The translations under genes were made by a program, and so were the position numbers. A stretch of DNA of 64,000 nucleotides from Ephemerocybe angulata (taxonomy: Eukaryota > Basidiomycota > Agaricomycetes > Agaricales > Psathyrellaceae): contig JAACJK010000063.1 of NCBI GenBank assembly GCA_013368325.1, positions 1-64,000 on the forward strand. The letters run 5' to 3'. The notes under the pieces are model-generated. The model saw only the letters and a list, made by a program, of their open reading frames with translations. It did no database searches and had not been told where the DNA came from. Positions 29,341 through 39,900 of the stretch are shown here, piece by piece. Position 1 is the stretch's first letter. The number at the start of each line of letters is the position of its first letter.

Positions 29341-31802
29341 GTATGGTTATATAGGAATGAAAGCCTCGAGGTGCCGGCGCTGTGCCATTCGTCGGCCAAG
29401 CTCCGTCCAATATGGTTAAGCCTGTCCCGGGACGCTGGACATAGGATTAGGTTGGGGGAGTCGTGCCCGGTTTGTTAGCGGCCAAGCCGTGGCGTCTGGA
29501 GGAGTCCGGCAGGCAGTGACCGTCGATGCACGGCCCCCACCGCACTCAACTCGATTAGCCGCCCATGCCAGCTGTCCTCAGGCTCGGGCGTCCGAAATAC
29601 ACGTGTAGTTCGATTATCAAAGCGGCTGAGCATGAGTACTGCCTGGCTGTTGGTGGCGCAGGATCGAGTTGAAGCGATCTCTTGATATCGTGCATATATA
29701 GTTGCATGCGCCAGTTAAGGATGCAGGAAGGCAAGCCTGAGAGCGTAGAGGGGAGTCAAGGTTGAGGTCAATAACTCGGGTTACTAATAGTTACCGGTTA
29801 GGTAACCGAAGGCAGGGAACATGATAAGATTAGATTACAACTACGGTCATCTTATCGTTCCCGATGTCCACAACTCCAGACCTCGCCGCTTCACAAAAGC
29901 GTCGCTTGGCGCCGTAGCCTGTGAAGCGTTCAACCCCCATACATCAGGGGCGAGGCCGAAGTCCATGCAAAGTATTATCCCTTCGATCACAGTGGAAAAG
30001 TCTCGCCAAACTGTTGCTATTTGGGATATTCTCGGCTCACAAGAAGGTCAACCGCCAGTTGGCACAGTGCCTATACCACCCCGAGTTTCGTGACTTTGTT
30101 TTTAATGGTTTGCATACTTTCTCCTTGCGTAGCTCAGCGGTCAGTGTCTATGACACCACAAACTGCCGCTGCTATTTGAATATCCTCCGTTGTGTCAACT
30201 GGTGCAACGACCCAGATTCCATTAAGCAGGCCTCCACCCACACCAAGTATCAGAGTCACGCTCGTTATCAGAGTTTTAGGCTGGGCGGTAGCAGATAGAT
30301 GTATGCGCTAAAGTTCCCCAACGTCGGAATCAGAACTGTCGCTCATGGGGCCCCGCACTCATTCCAGGAACTTCGAATCCGGAGGAGCTGCACCCGGCAT
30401 CTCCGTGCAAACTTCTTTTGCCACTTCCTCATCGAAACCTGCGTGACGGGTCTACGACTGCTGAGTGCATTCAGGGCTAATTGAGATGCCTTTCGGCAAA
30501 AGGGTTCGCCTTCAACTTCGTTTGCTACGGGGTTTATTCAAAAGAAAATGACATTCTTGCGTCTCTCTCGCTGCCGCCCAATATTCCTTCTATTCTTCAT
30601 CGGTCCCGCTCTTAGACCTTCAATTTTTCAACCCCGAGCACTCTTCGCTTCGAGAATGGATCCTCGAATAGATTTCGTGGAAACATCGGACTCCGTCAAG
30701 AGCCTGACTAAACCAGTCGAAATGTTCACTGTCGCCCTCGCATCTGGACTGGTGCCTGCCACTGCTTTCTCCTCTCAAAGTCCTTCCTACCTCACGGTGT
30801 ACTTACTTCTCGGGTCCGGAGGATTTGTTCACCCATTTTCTTCTAGTCTCGTTCCGGGTTCGTATGTATCAGGGACTGATCGCCGCCCGCGTCTCTGTCA
30901 ATGAAGGAAAGCTTGGTATATAGGAAGGTCGTATACTTGGCGCTGATTATAATGCAAGTATATACAAGGCTCAATATTGATTTTCATGGTATGAAGTGAC
31001 ACACTTTCAAGCGTCTCGCATGAAGACTTGACTTTTATGGCTTCAGTCGTTTGATACCTTTCCTTGGATCGCATAGTCGAAAGGTAAGGAAAAAAAGAGT
31101 CCCTGAGATGGGACCCGGCAGCCGCATGGTTCGCGAAGACGAAGCAGAAATGAGGGTCATAATCTATCTCATTTCCGAGGTGTGTTGGCGAAAGAGCCGA
31201 TAGAGGGCTAGTACCGAGAGCAGAAGTGCGACATTCGAACATCATATTACACTAGAGCTTCTCGGTGGTGAGGAGGGGAATTGCGAAAACGAAGGGCCGT
31301 ATGTTGACAAGTTAGAGGTGTTCTGTGATAGATGGCTCGAAGAGAGCTTTTTGTGGAGTAGTTTCGCCGGGGAACCTAGACCTTAGCAAGCACAGAGAAA
31401 CACTTAATTCTGTACTGACAATGAGCTGCACTCGTACCTCAAGACGTAGGCAAGGAAATTTTGAACGGATGCGGAAAAGAAGTCCTCAAATGGATAGAGG
31501 CATACTATAGTGGTGCGCATCTCTCGGCACGGAAGAAGTAGCTTCGTTCGTCGCATTATTTTTAGCCTGCGTGTTCTGAGAAGAGCTATTCTAGGTAGTA
31601 GAAGGATTGGAACTTATTCCGCCATACCACTTCAAACAGTCAGATCCAACACTGGTACGATCCGTGTCAAGGAAAAACTATGGCGAGTCGTTCTGCACGA
31701 CTATACAGTGCCGGAAGTCGGCGGGTGGTCTCATGATCATAGCGCACGGACACTTGGTAAAAACGGGGTACAATATGAAATAGGCGCCCATGAAATTGTT
31801 AG
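29341..31802. other. Long intergenic stretch
   Basis: No gene is supported. Short open frames occur on both strands (for example 29821-30093 and 30548-30904 on +) without recognisable domains, conserved splice chains or codon bias. The left part probably holds the promoter of the membrane-protein gene: a tatata run lies at 29694-29700. The right end is the promoter of the Pro-rich gene at 31885. Confidence 0.6.
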
Positions 31803-31813
31803 ATATAAAAGGA
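31803..31813 (+). promoter_or_regulatory. TATA box of Pro-rich gene 1
   Basis: atataaaagga lies 81 bp upstream of the ATG at 31885. The same 11-mer is found 82 bp upstream of the second Pro-rich gene. Confidence 0.7.
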
Positions 31814-31884
31814 TGTCTAATTTGAAGAGAGTTCCTTACTCGAAAATCCCCTTTCCGAGTACCACATAGCACAGAGCAGCGAAC

Positions 31885-32787
31885 ATGCAGTTCAAAGGCT
31901 TCTTCGCTACTTTCGTCGTCCTTGCCTGCGCTCTTGGGACCCAGAGCGCGGCACTCCCCGTTCCTCGCGCAGAGGTCGGCGAGCCCTTGCCGGCTCCAGC
32001 ACCCATCCCAACCTTGACGGTGCCTTTCCCGACCAAGCCTACGATCGTCGTTCCCATCCCGCCCAAGCCCACCTTACCGGCTCCCCCTAAGCCTCCCACC
32101 TTGCCCCCCAAGCCAACCGTGGTTCCCCCTAAACCACCCACCTTGCCGCCCAAGCCGACTATCGTTCCGCCCAAGCCACCTACCTTGCCGCCCAAGCCGA
32201 CCATCGTTCCGCCCAAGCCACCTACTATCCCACACCCGACGATCGTCCCTCCTAAGCCCCCCGTGATCCCGCACCCGCCTCCCAAGCCTACTGTGTTGCC
32301 CCCCAAGCCGCCCACCATCCCTCACCCGCCTCCCAAGCCCACTCTCCCTGCCCCTCCTAAGCCACCCGTCATTCCTCACCCTCCTCTTCCTCCCAAGCCC
32401 ACGCTCCCGGTCCCCCCTAAGCCGACCTTCCCTCACCTTCCTCTCCCTCCCAAGCCCACTCTCCCGGTCCCCCCTAAGCCCACTTTCCCGGTCCCTCCTA
32501 AGCCCACTCTCCCTCATCCTCCTACTCCTCCCAAGCCCACCCTCCCGGTCCCTCCTAAGCCGACTTTCCCAGTTCCCCCCAAGCCTACTCTCCCCCATCC
32601 TCCCACTCCTCCCAAGCCCACTCTCCCGGTTCCCCCCAAGCCAACCTTCCCAGTTCCCCCCAAGCCCACTCTCCCAGTCCCTCCTAAGCCGACCCTCCCT
32701 GTTCCCCCTAAGCCTACGCTTCCAGTCCCACCTAAGCCAACCTTCCCAGTCCCCCCCAAGCCGACCAAGCCCGCTGCGGAGGAGTGA
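31885..32787 (+). CDS. Secreted Pro-rich repeat protein 1 (PPKPT type)
   Basis: A single-exon gene of 300 aa. The first about 22 residues form a signal peptide (MQFKGFFATFVVLACALG), followed by TQSAALPVPRAE. The rest is almost entirely Pro/Lys/Thr/Val/Phe in units such as PPKPTLPV, PPKPTFPV and PPKPPTLP, so it is a basic, extended, probably polyproline-II secreted protein. It may belong to the cell wall or matrix. The leader resembles that of the protein encoded at 34409 (ACALxTQxAA[LI]PV). No Kex2 dibasic sites separate the repeats, so it is not an obvious repeat-peptide precursor. The GC-rich repeats leave a long open frame on the opposite strand that I do not consider a gene. Confidence 0.88.
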   Translation: MQFKGFFATFVVLACALGTQSAALPVPRAEVGEPLPAPAPIPTLTVPFPTKPTIVVPIPPKPTLPAPPKPPTLPPKPTVVPPKPPTLPPKPTIVPPKPPTLPPKPTIVPPKPPTIPHPTIVPPKPPVIPHPPPKPTVLPPKPPTIPHPPPKPTLPAPPKPPVIPHPPLPPKPTLPVPPKPTFPHLPLPPKPTLPVPPKPTFPVPPKPTLPHPPTPPKPTLPVPPKPTFPVPPKPTLPHPPTPPKPTLPVPPKPTFPVPPKPTLPVPPKPTLPVPPKPTLPVPPKPTFPVPPKPTKPAAEE

Positions 32788-34325
32788 GCGTGTGCACAGC
32801 ATGACTGTATCAGGCGAAGTAAAGAAATAAGTAGGTCAAGCTCGGCAGACGATCATTCGGATTGGAGCGCTAATCAGACTTTTGAAACAGCGTCTCACAA
32901 TCGTTGACCGATTCCCAGTTCTCAAAGTTTGATTCTTTCTGATCGTTGTCGTCCAAACCAAAAAGTCCTCAAAATCCCAAATCCGCGTCTCGAGTATTGC
33001 CGTTTATCGTTCTTCTCTTGTCTTTGAAAACCTCGAAAATCCAGACCCGTGATCGTTGTGCGTAGGAGCTGTAACTGTCGTTGAAATCCGGAGCCGTTGT
33101 GTACTTAGTTCTCTGTGTTGGTGTCGATGAAATGTATATTGCGTCTGTTGAAGTTGAATATGATCTATGCGTATGCAAGTGAGATGAGAAAGAAGCGTAG
33201 GCAAGTCAAACTTAACAAGAAGTTGTCCGCATCGGAATCCGCGAACTTTGAAGTAATCGACACCGTCACCCCTGCTTCGGCGAGGTGAGCAGGTATGGAA
33301 GACGTTCACCAAGCGGCAATAAAGTAATCCCCCGAGCCGAGTGCTCACGCCACACTGCTACGATTCGAGTTGTGCTGCAGAAACAGAGTCGTTATTCGGA
33401 TGAATCAAATCATGACATTCTACAGGCGGAAAAAATACCAACGATGATGTTCAAACAGAGTCTAGCTATCCGGATTCCGGAGGGCCAAAGGTCATGAGGT
33501 CAAGCGGTTAACTGCTTTTCATCCCACGTATCGAATGGAAGCCACGCCTCGACCTCTCGGACCCGCTCCACCGAGCAGCGAGGCCCCATGGATACCCAGA
33601 AGAAGTCTTCTTGAGCGTCTTTGTGAACCCGCATCATTTCATAGCGTACTTCGAAGGCGGCGAACGTACCAGACGACGGTCACGGTCGGAACCGAACCGT
33701 GGTTATTTGAAAGTATAAGGCCGATAATGTGGAGAATCACCATCTCGGAGCTGTATAGGATAAATAAAATAAGCATCGAGGTCTGAGGAAGGGTACCAGA
33801 AACATACGAATGAGAGGGTGTCGGTGAGAAAGTTATGCAATAATGAATGAACCTCGCGACTGACAATAATTACTTGGGCGCTCTATGGCATTTCGAATAG
33901 GGACGCACTAGACGCTGTGACCCCCAGTCCTTACGAGGACTGCATAATTAGGTTCAGGTTATTCTTCGGCTATGTCGGGAGCACCAATTTGCCAGTTAGA
34001 CGGAGTACCGACGTGAAAAGTTGCGGCTTTGAGTGTGATCTTCCTTCGTGACCATAAATAAGACCTCGCGATATGTTTAGACAAGGTTCTGTGAGAACCA
34101 TCGATATATCCATTGTTGCTCGACTTCTTGGGACGTCGGTACCGCCTGCACGCCATAGAGACCATGGAAATAGAAGGCTGACAAGGAAAAACCTTGGAAT
34201 TAGCATACTTTTGGAGCACCAGATGGTGCACTTACCAGTTCTCTTGTCGAGTCTTCGAGCACATTCGATGTACAAATGACGAAAAGATACCTGTTGCTGG
34301 GCTGTGTGTCAAAGGAGAATAGAAC
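32788..34325. other. Intergenic between the two Pro-rich genes
   Basis: I see no gene here. Open frames are short, lack motifs and overlap stops in every plausible splice combination I tried. The right end is the upstream region of the second Pro-rich gene. Confidence 0.6.
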
Positions 34326-34336
34326 ATATAAAAGGA
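34326..34336 (+). promoter_or_regulatory. TATA box of Pro-rich gene 2
   Basis: atataaaagga lies 82 bp upstream of the ATG at 34409. Sequence and spacing match the element at 31803-31813. Confidence 0.7.
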
Positions 34337-34408
34337 GACCAGTACACCTCGTTAAACTCCAGTTCAAAACCCGTTTCTGAACCCCCAACCATAGCCTGCG
34401 AAATCAAG

Positions 34409-35038
34409 ATGAAGAACAACGCTCTCCTCTCTTTGCTGGCGATTGCTTGCGCTCTGGTCACGCAGACTGCGGCCATCCCAGTCGCCCAGTCCGCACCTCC
34501 CACTGGCGTTCCCAGCGTACCGCTCCCAACTGGGGCTCCACCCACTGGGATCCCCAGCTTCCCGATCCCGACGGGCACACCGCCCACCGGTTTCCCCAGC
34601 TTCCCTATCCCAACAGGCACACCTCCTACGGGCTTCCCCAGTTTCCCAATCCCAACGGGAACGCCCCCAACTGGCTTCCCCAGTTTCCCTATCCCCACCG
34701 GCACACCTCCAACTGGCTTCCCAAGTTTCCCAGTTCCTACTGGGACTCCTCCCACCGGCTTCCCGAGCTTCCCAATCCCGACTGGTACTCCTCCTACCGG
34801 CTTCCCGAGCTTCCCCGTTCCTACTGGGACTCCCCCGACTGGCTTCCCCAGCTTCCCAATTCCTACTGGTACTCCTCCTACCGGCTTCCCGAGCTTCCCC
34901 GTTCCTACTGGGACTCCACCCACTGGCTTCCCAAGCTTCCCCGTCCCGACGGGCACCCCACCGACTGGCATCCCTAGCGTCCCCATCCCGACTGCTATTC
35001 CCGTGCCGTCTCCCGAGCCCGACACCGATCTTGACTAG
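34409..35038 (+). CDS. Secreted Pro-rich repeat protein 2 (GTPPTGFPSFP type)
   Basis: A single-exon gene of 209 aa. The signal peptide MKNNALLSLLAIACALVTQ is followed by TAAIPVAQSA. Then come 12 tandem 14-residue units with consensus GTPPTGFPSFPIPT (42 nt each, roughly 34495-34998), and a short acidic end, PEPDTDLD. Units alternate I or V at one position, which suggests shuffling by unequal exchange. The start is the ATG before the signal peptide; an in-frame ATG at 34304 lies upstream of the TATA box and is rejected. The repeated, uncharged, Thr-rich units suggest a secreted structural or surface-coat protein, possibly O-glycosylated. Confidence 0.88.
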   Translation: MKNNALLSLLAIACALVTQTAAIPVAQSAPPTGVPSVPLPTGAPPTGIPSFPIPTGTPPTGFPSFPIPTGTPPTGFPSFPIPTGTPPTGFPSFPIPTGTPPTGFPSFPVPTGTPPTGFPSFPIPTGTPPTGFPSFPVPTGTPPTGFPSFPIPTGTPPTGFPSFPVPTGTPPTGFPSFPVPTGTPPTGIPSVPIPTAIPVPSPEPDTDLD

Positions 35039-35395
35039 ATTGTCGAAGCTTCAGGAGCTGGAGTCAGTATGTAGGGCAGTCGTTAACATGAGTCGTGGAT
35101 AGCTCTCGTTTTCTTTGATTGGACTCGAAATGTCAGTCGTATTTCTGGAGTATGGTGATAGGGTGTTCTCATATCTAAAACCAAATATGTATCCGTTAGT
35201 TGTCGCCTTCGCTGAGAATATCAAATTTTTCTGCGTACCTTTGTCTTCGCGATCCATGAACTTGCGCAGATGCGAAACAGACCTACCTTAGCGACTCTCA
35301 AATACGACGTAGCAACCGTGATAATCTGGTAACATCGTTAAACGATAGCAATAATAATACACAAAGCTCACAGCACTACGAAGGACGAGCAACGT
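35039..35395. other. Intergenic between convergent genes
   Basis: These 357 bp separate the 3' ends of the Pro-rich gene and the S28 peptidase gene. The stretch is AT-richer than its neighbours and has no gene. Confidence 0.6.
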
Positions 35396-37714
35396 CTAAA
35401 CCTCTTCATTGTCGCTGGGCGCCCTCCAATCCTTCAGCCAGACGCGAACGAAATGAATTATGTCTGCATGGATTCTCCTGATCTCCTCCGGCTCCTCAAG
35501 AACATTTTCATAGCCCCACTCGTCATAGTGGTGGACGCCACCTGAATCCATCTTCGTTAGCAAAAGACAGGACGCGATAGAAGCAAATAAGACTCGCCTG
35601 GGATCACCTTGAATGGTCGCAAAACGGTATCCTTACGGTCTTTAGCGTACATGCTGTGAGGGGTATATGGCTTCCAAGGATCGACTGAAAGATGCGCCGG
35701 ATGTTAGAAAGGGTTCACAGGCGCCCTAGCTCGCTCGCTCACCTTCTCCGTCGATGAATGCCAGCCGGTCAGCCGCGATAGCAAAGTCTCCGAGCTCGTT
35801 GACAACAGTAATGTTTGGAAGTTTGGGGATCGTGAAATGCTTCCCAGGAGGGAAAGCTTGCTTGCAGATCTTGGACTCGTAGCCCAGGTCTATAAGACGG
35901 GAGATAATGCTCGGCTCCTTCTGGTCTGGAGGAGGTGTCTGATATAGCAGCACTTCAGCGAGTGTCCTCGATACAAGAGAGATGCGGCTTACAGTGAAGT
36001 AACCCCATTCAGTGCAGACTTGGAATAGCCAAAGACGCCAATCTTGGGAGAGATCTGTGTCCTGGTACTTCTCGTCGTTGTAGGAGCCAAAGCACTGCGA
36101 CGACTATCGTCAGAAGAGAAATCCTCGGCGGCAACGTCGATCGCGGCTTACGTCCTCGATAGTGCTATCCGAAGGGCAATTCGAAACAACATTCTAGGAG
36201 ATTTAAAGAGACCTGTCAGCATGCCGAAGGTATAATGTGAAGCGTGTATATCGTACCGTCTTGATCCAGCGAGCATAGTTGACGATCGCGATGTCGACAG
36301 CAAAACCAGGTTCTACATTAACCATACGTTTCTCGTGGTTAAACGGAAGCTCCTCGAAGTTCGAAGCTGCCATGGTACGAGTGAAAGGCGCGCTCAAGGT
36401 ATGGCAGAAGTCGTCAAATTTGGTACTTCCGAATTCTGGATCCCAGCATTTCGCTTGCCAATAGCCCAAGGGAGTCTAGTATGACAACGGAATGATCAAC
36501 AAAAGCATGTGGTACGTTGAAGTGATAAACGAACCTCCAGGAGGGAGACGAAGTCCTCGTCATGTTCTAACGATGCAAGACCGAACAGGGCTTTGAGCTG
36601 GGTCTTGAAATACCCGCGCCGAAGGATCTCGTCGATGCTTTCAATCGCATTGACGATGTGAGACGAGCATTTTGGATCTGCCGCGTCTCGAATCACGGTC
36701 ATGTACTCCCATGCTTGGAGAGTTGCGTGCGTGACAGCTACACAGCGCTATTCATAAGAAACGAGCGAATACAGAGCCGAATAGCAAACGCACCGCTGGA
36801 GGCAATGGCACCGTACACGATTTCAGGGTAGAGGATCTTCATGTGGGCTGCGCGAGCGCCGGCGTAAGAGCCCTGACATTGGGAAGTGGGTGAGTATACC
36901 CGTAGTGTAGATGTATGTGCATTGAACGTACCCCATAGTAGATCCAAGGCGTGTTAGGGGCGGTTATGTCTTCTTGTATGCCGTCGAACTTTACATTCCG
37001 CATAAAGTTGGCGCTGTCTGCCGCAGACTGCGCGTTGTTGAGCCACCTAGAATTGCTGAGAACAGGGTATGTCAAGGAGTGGAATGGAGGCTGCGAACCT
37101 CAGAGAATCCGTCGAGAAATTGGAAACGGGTATCGATTCGCCTGTCTCGCGTGTTAGACATATTTCAAGAATCGCTTGACGCTGGACGAACCGTAGTAAC
37201 GATGCTCGAGGACAACTCCAATCCCGCCTGTTGACCTCGCAAGGATAGCTGCAATTCCAGTGTCGAGGAAGGGTAGACGGTCCTTCATTACATATATTAG
37301 CACTCCAAAAGCTCGACTCGCATCGAATCGACTCACCTCTCCACTCGTCTCGCCACCATCTATGACAATCACTGGAGAATTGGCGCCAGGTTTATAGTAC
37401 TTCGAATTTACCCAGAATCGTTGGTGCCAGACGTGGCCTGAGTCTTTCGAGAAGTGGTCCAAGGGCTGTTGGAACCATTGCGCCCGAAAATCATACGTCT
37501 TCTTGTCTTCCACAGACAGGACGGTTTGCTCGCCTCCGAAGTCTCCAGAGTCTTTCGAGTAGCGCGTCGGTCGCTGCGGACTGTCCAGAGCATTGAGACG
37601 CGCCAGGTTGACGCCCTGGGGCCCGAGTATGCGTATCAAGTCATTTACTTGGGGTCTTGCAGTGGTAAAACCAAGTAGAGGTAGTATGACAGCGAACACT
37701 GGCAGAATCGCCAT
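35396..37714 (-). CDS. Serine peptidase of family S28 (prolyl peptidase)
   Basis: The twelve exons are 37337-37714, 37192-37282, 37099-37141, 36932-37046, 36794-36872, 36535-36737, 36257-36475, 36152-36193, 35993-36103, 35743-35938, 35598-35684 and 35396-35541; 1710 nt, 569 aa. A signal peptide (MAILPVFAVILPLLGFTTAR) implies secretion or vacuolar routing. Family landmarks are WFQQPLDHF, EHRYYGESIP, the nucleophile elbow GGSYAG, VDPWKPYTPHS with the likely catalytic Asp, and GGVHHYDEWG with the catalytic His. S28 enzymes cleave after proline near N- or C-termini. The last intron uses a GC donor (gcgagt), which is needed to keep IPGG in frame. The gene shares a 172-bp upstream region with the divergent F-box gene. 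Confidence 0.92.
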
Positions 37715-37886
37715 ACCGTATGGTGGTTGCAGTCGAAGGCTTCCTGGCGCGACGCGGCTCATTGCCTGCCGAACGAACGTGGGAGTTTTCCATCATTGTG
37801 CTCAACCCCAAATAGGCGCCGCCCCTGTTCAGATTTTCTTCTCGTGCCACCACCACGCCGAAATCCATCGACTCAATCCACTCGCC
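37715..37886. promoter_or_regulatory. Divergent promoter region
   Basis: Only 172 bp separate the start codons of the S28 peptidase (-) and the F-box gene (+). Both promoters and 5' UTRs must lie here or overlap the opposite coding region. No TATA box is obvious. Confidence 0.6.
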
Positions 37887-39539
37887 ATGACTATTGAGGC
37901 AAACAAACCCGACCTACCAGGCATCTTCTATACGAACGATGTTCCAACCACGCACGAGGTCATGGCTGCTCGACAAGGAATACCTCCTTTAGCCAGCAAA
38001 GTCGCCGAGCTCCGTTCCCAGCTTCAAGTGCTCGAGGACCAACTCTTCCGCCACCACTCTGTCTTATCTACCTCCCGCTACATGCCTCCCGAAATACTTG
38101 GCGACATCTTTCACCTCGCTATGGGCACGGATGTTCTCACCAAAGAGGGTAGACAAGCGTTGATCGACATTACCCTGGTATGCAAGAAATGGCGGGAAGC
38201 AGCGTACCTTACTGGTCAGCTGTGGGCGCGTCTCCATATCCCTTCTCCGAAGTCCGCACCATTCGACGACATCGAAAAGTGGCTTAGTCGCTCGAAAGGC
38301 TCACCCAAAACCATCGTGTTTGGCCCATTGTCGGACGACGACGAGGTTTGGGGCCTTAACCCAATCTATTGCGACTGTCTGGCTCCCAGCGAATGCAAAA
38401 TGAATACCCCTAGGCTCCTCAAGTTCCTGACGAACGGTCCGCATCTGCACGAACTTGCATTCCGGAACATTTCGGCGAACTGTTTACGCGCCCTGTTGGA
38501 ATCGACGAAGCGCTTGACGGATGCCAGTTGGCGTTCTTGGGACTCCCTTACGGTCACCTTCGAAGGAGACACCGAAGATAACAACTGGGGAATGGTCCCT
38601 CTCCCAACTTTGTCGCCATTCTTCCACCTTCCAGCCGTTCGCTCCCTCACGATCTCACTCCCCGAACAAGACACCGAGGAGGGAGTAACGTCCGCTTTCC
38701 TATACTTCCCTGGTTACGTTCTTCAAGCTCTCACCTCGCTCGACGTAGAGTGTAATTGGGATAGCCCACAGCTCTTGGTGTCTCTGAAGGATTGCATCAA
38801 CGTTGAACGCCTTTCGCTAAATTTCAGTGACAGTGTTCACACATGGACCTCAAACGACCCAGCCCTTTCGGATATCGGCACCATCTCTTTGTCCACGGTT
38901 CGTTCTCTGACTGTCAAGCATTGCCCTCGGGCCACCGCTTCCCTTTTCTTTCGACACCTCCACTTCCCATCGCTTGTCGACTTCCGACTTACCCAAACAT
39001 ACTATCACGACGACGACCTGGAGGAGGAGGAGGAGGAGGAGGATGATGAAGACCCGCGCCCTCTGTACAACATGCTGGAGGCGCTTGGCATATTCTCCCA
39101 CAGTGCTTCAACTCTTCAGTCCCTTTCGATCATACAAGATGATGATTCGGAGGAAGATACCGAGGAAGTCCCTACAGAAGACCTCGTCGACACCCTGCGA
39201 TCTCTCCCAAACCTCACTCACCTCGCTATGGATGTTAATTTCCACGCTCGTTCTTTTCTCAGTGTGGCACAAGAAAGCAAAAGCGGAGTGTTTGCACCGA
39301 ACTTGGAGCACGTAGAGCTCACTCGTGTGGCAATTGGCTTCGACTTAGAGGCATTCTTCCGGTATCTCCTCCATCGGAAAACGACCGGGGTAGGGGACAA
39401 GATGAAGAAAATCACCATGTCTACCTATATGGAGGGTGAGAATCAAGGAACAGAAATGGCCGTTGACTTCGGAATAGGTGGGATCCTGCGGGAGTTGAGA
39501 AGGACATATGGGATTGTCATTGAATTTCGTTCCATGTAG
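37887..39539 (+). CDS. F-box protein
   Basis: A single-exon gene of 550 aa. A short coiled coil (LASKVAELRSQLQVLEDQLF) precedes an F-box of the basidiomycete form, YMPPEILGDIFHLAM, then LVCKKWREAAYLTGQLWARL. The C-terminal part has leucine-rich segments and a run of glutamates (LEEEEEEEDDEDP). It probably binds Skp1 in an SCF ubiquitin ligase, with the leucine-rich region choosing substrates. The frame is open further upstream into the divergent promoter, but the ATG at 37887 begins the segment with normal composition. It is a different subfamily from the disrupted gene at 16985. Confidence 0.85.
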   Translation: MTIEANKPDLPGIFYTNDVPTTHEVMAARQGIPPLASKVAELRSQLQVLEDQLFRHHSVLSTSRYMPPEILGDIFHLAMGTDVLTKEGRQALIDITLVCKKWREAAYLTGQLWARLHIPSPKSAPFDDIEKWLSRSKGSPKTIVFGPLSDDDEVWGLNPIYCDCLAPSECKMNTPRLLKFLTNGPHLHELAFRNISANCLRALLESTKRLTDASWRSWDSLTVTFEGDTEDNNWGMVPLPTLSPFFHLPAVRSLTISLPEQDTEEGVTSAFLYFPGYVLQALTSLDVECNWDSPQLLVSLKDCINVERLSLNFSDSVHTWTSNDPALSDIGTISLSTVRSLTVKHCPRATASLFFRHLHFPSLVDFRLTQTYYHDDDLEEEEEEEDDEDPRPLYNMLEALGIFSHSASTLQSLSIIQDDDSEEDTEEVPTEDLVDTLRSLPNLTHLAMDVNFHARSFLSVAQESKSGVFAPNLEHVELTRVAIGFDLEAFFRYLLHRKTTGVGDKMKKITMSTYMEGENQGTEMAVDFGIGGILRELRRTYGIVIEFRSM

Positions 39540-39900
39540 AAATTGAATTCCGACGGTCTGTTTAATTCGAGCATTCATCTTACCGAAATACCACACACGC
39601 ACTTTAATCAACCCCCTCGGGAATATAATCGGTCTATGCGCTCCGTCGAATCTTTCCTATGAACGGAATAACCGTGACTTGAAGTGGTTTGAACGCACTT
39701 TGCTTTGACTAAATATGACGCGCGCCGACGCGACGCGTGAATAGTCTGATGGGTTGCATCAAAAGTCGCGTCGCCGGCTCCACTTTTCTTCATTCCTTCT
39801 TGTTTCCACCCATCATCCCCTCATTCCTTCCCTCTCTACCACGGTACCACCCCACCTCTCCTGGATCTCCCGTACTCTGCAAACCCTAAGTGGAGCAGAA
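39540..39900. other. Intergenic
   Basis: No gene. The right part is CT-rich (ccttccctctctacc), typical of fungal core promoters, directly before the Mit_KHE1 gene. Confidence 0.6.

Noticed and set aside
30120..30210. tRNA-like stretch (gcgtagctcagcggtcag)
   Set aside because: No matching acceptor stem or T-loop (gttcgaatc type) follows at the right distance.
30548..30904. Possible secreted protein on + strand
   Set aside because: The hydrophobic start is followed by composition without motifs, and no splice chain extends it; the evidence is too weak for a gene call.
32074..32802. Long minus-strand open frame (Gly/Leu/Arg-rich) opposite the first Pro-rich gene
   Set aside because: It is the antisense shadow of GC-rich Pro codons; the + strand has the signal peptide, TATA box and sensible repeats.
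34309..35025. Minus-strand Gly/Val repeat frame opposite the second Pro-rich gene
   Set aside because: It is the antisense image of the 42-nt repeats, with no start context, signal or domain.
31885..35038. Kex2-processed repeat-peptide precursors (KEP type)
   Set aside because: No regularly spaced KR/RR sites between repeat units in either protein.
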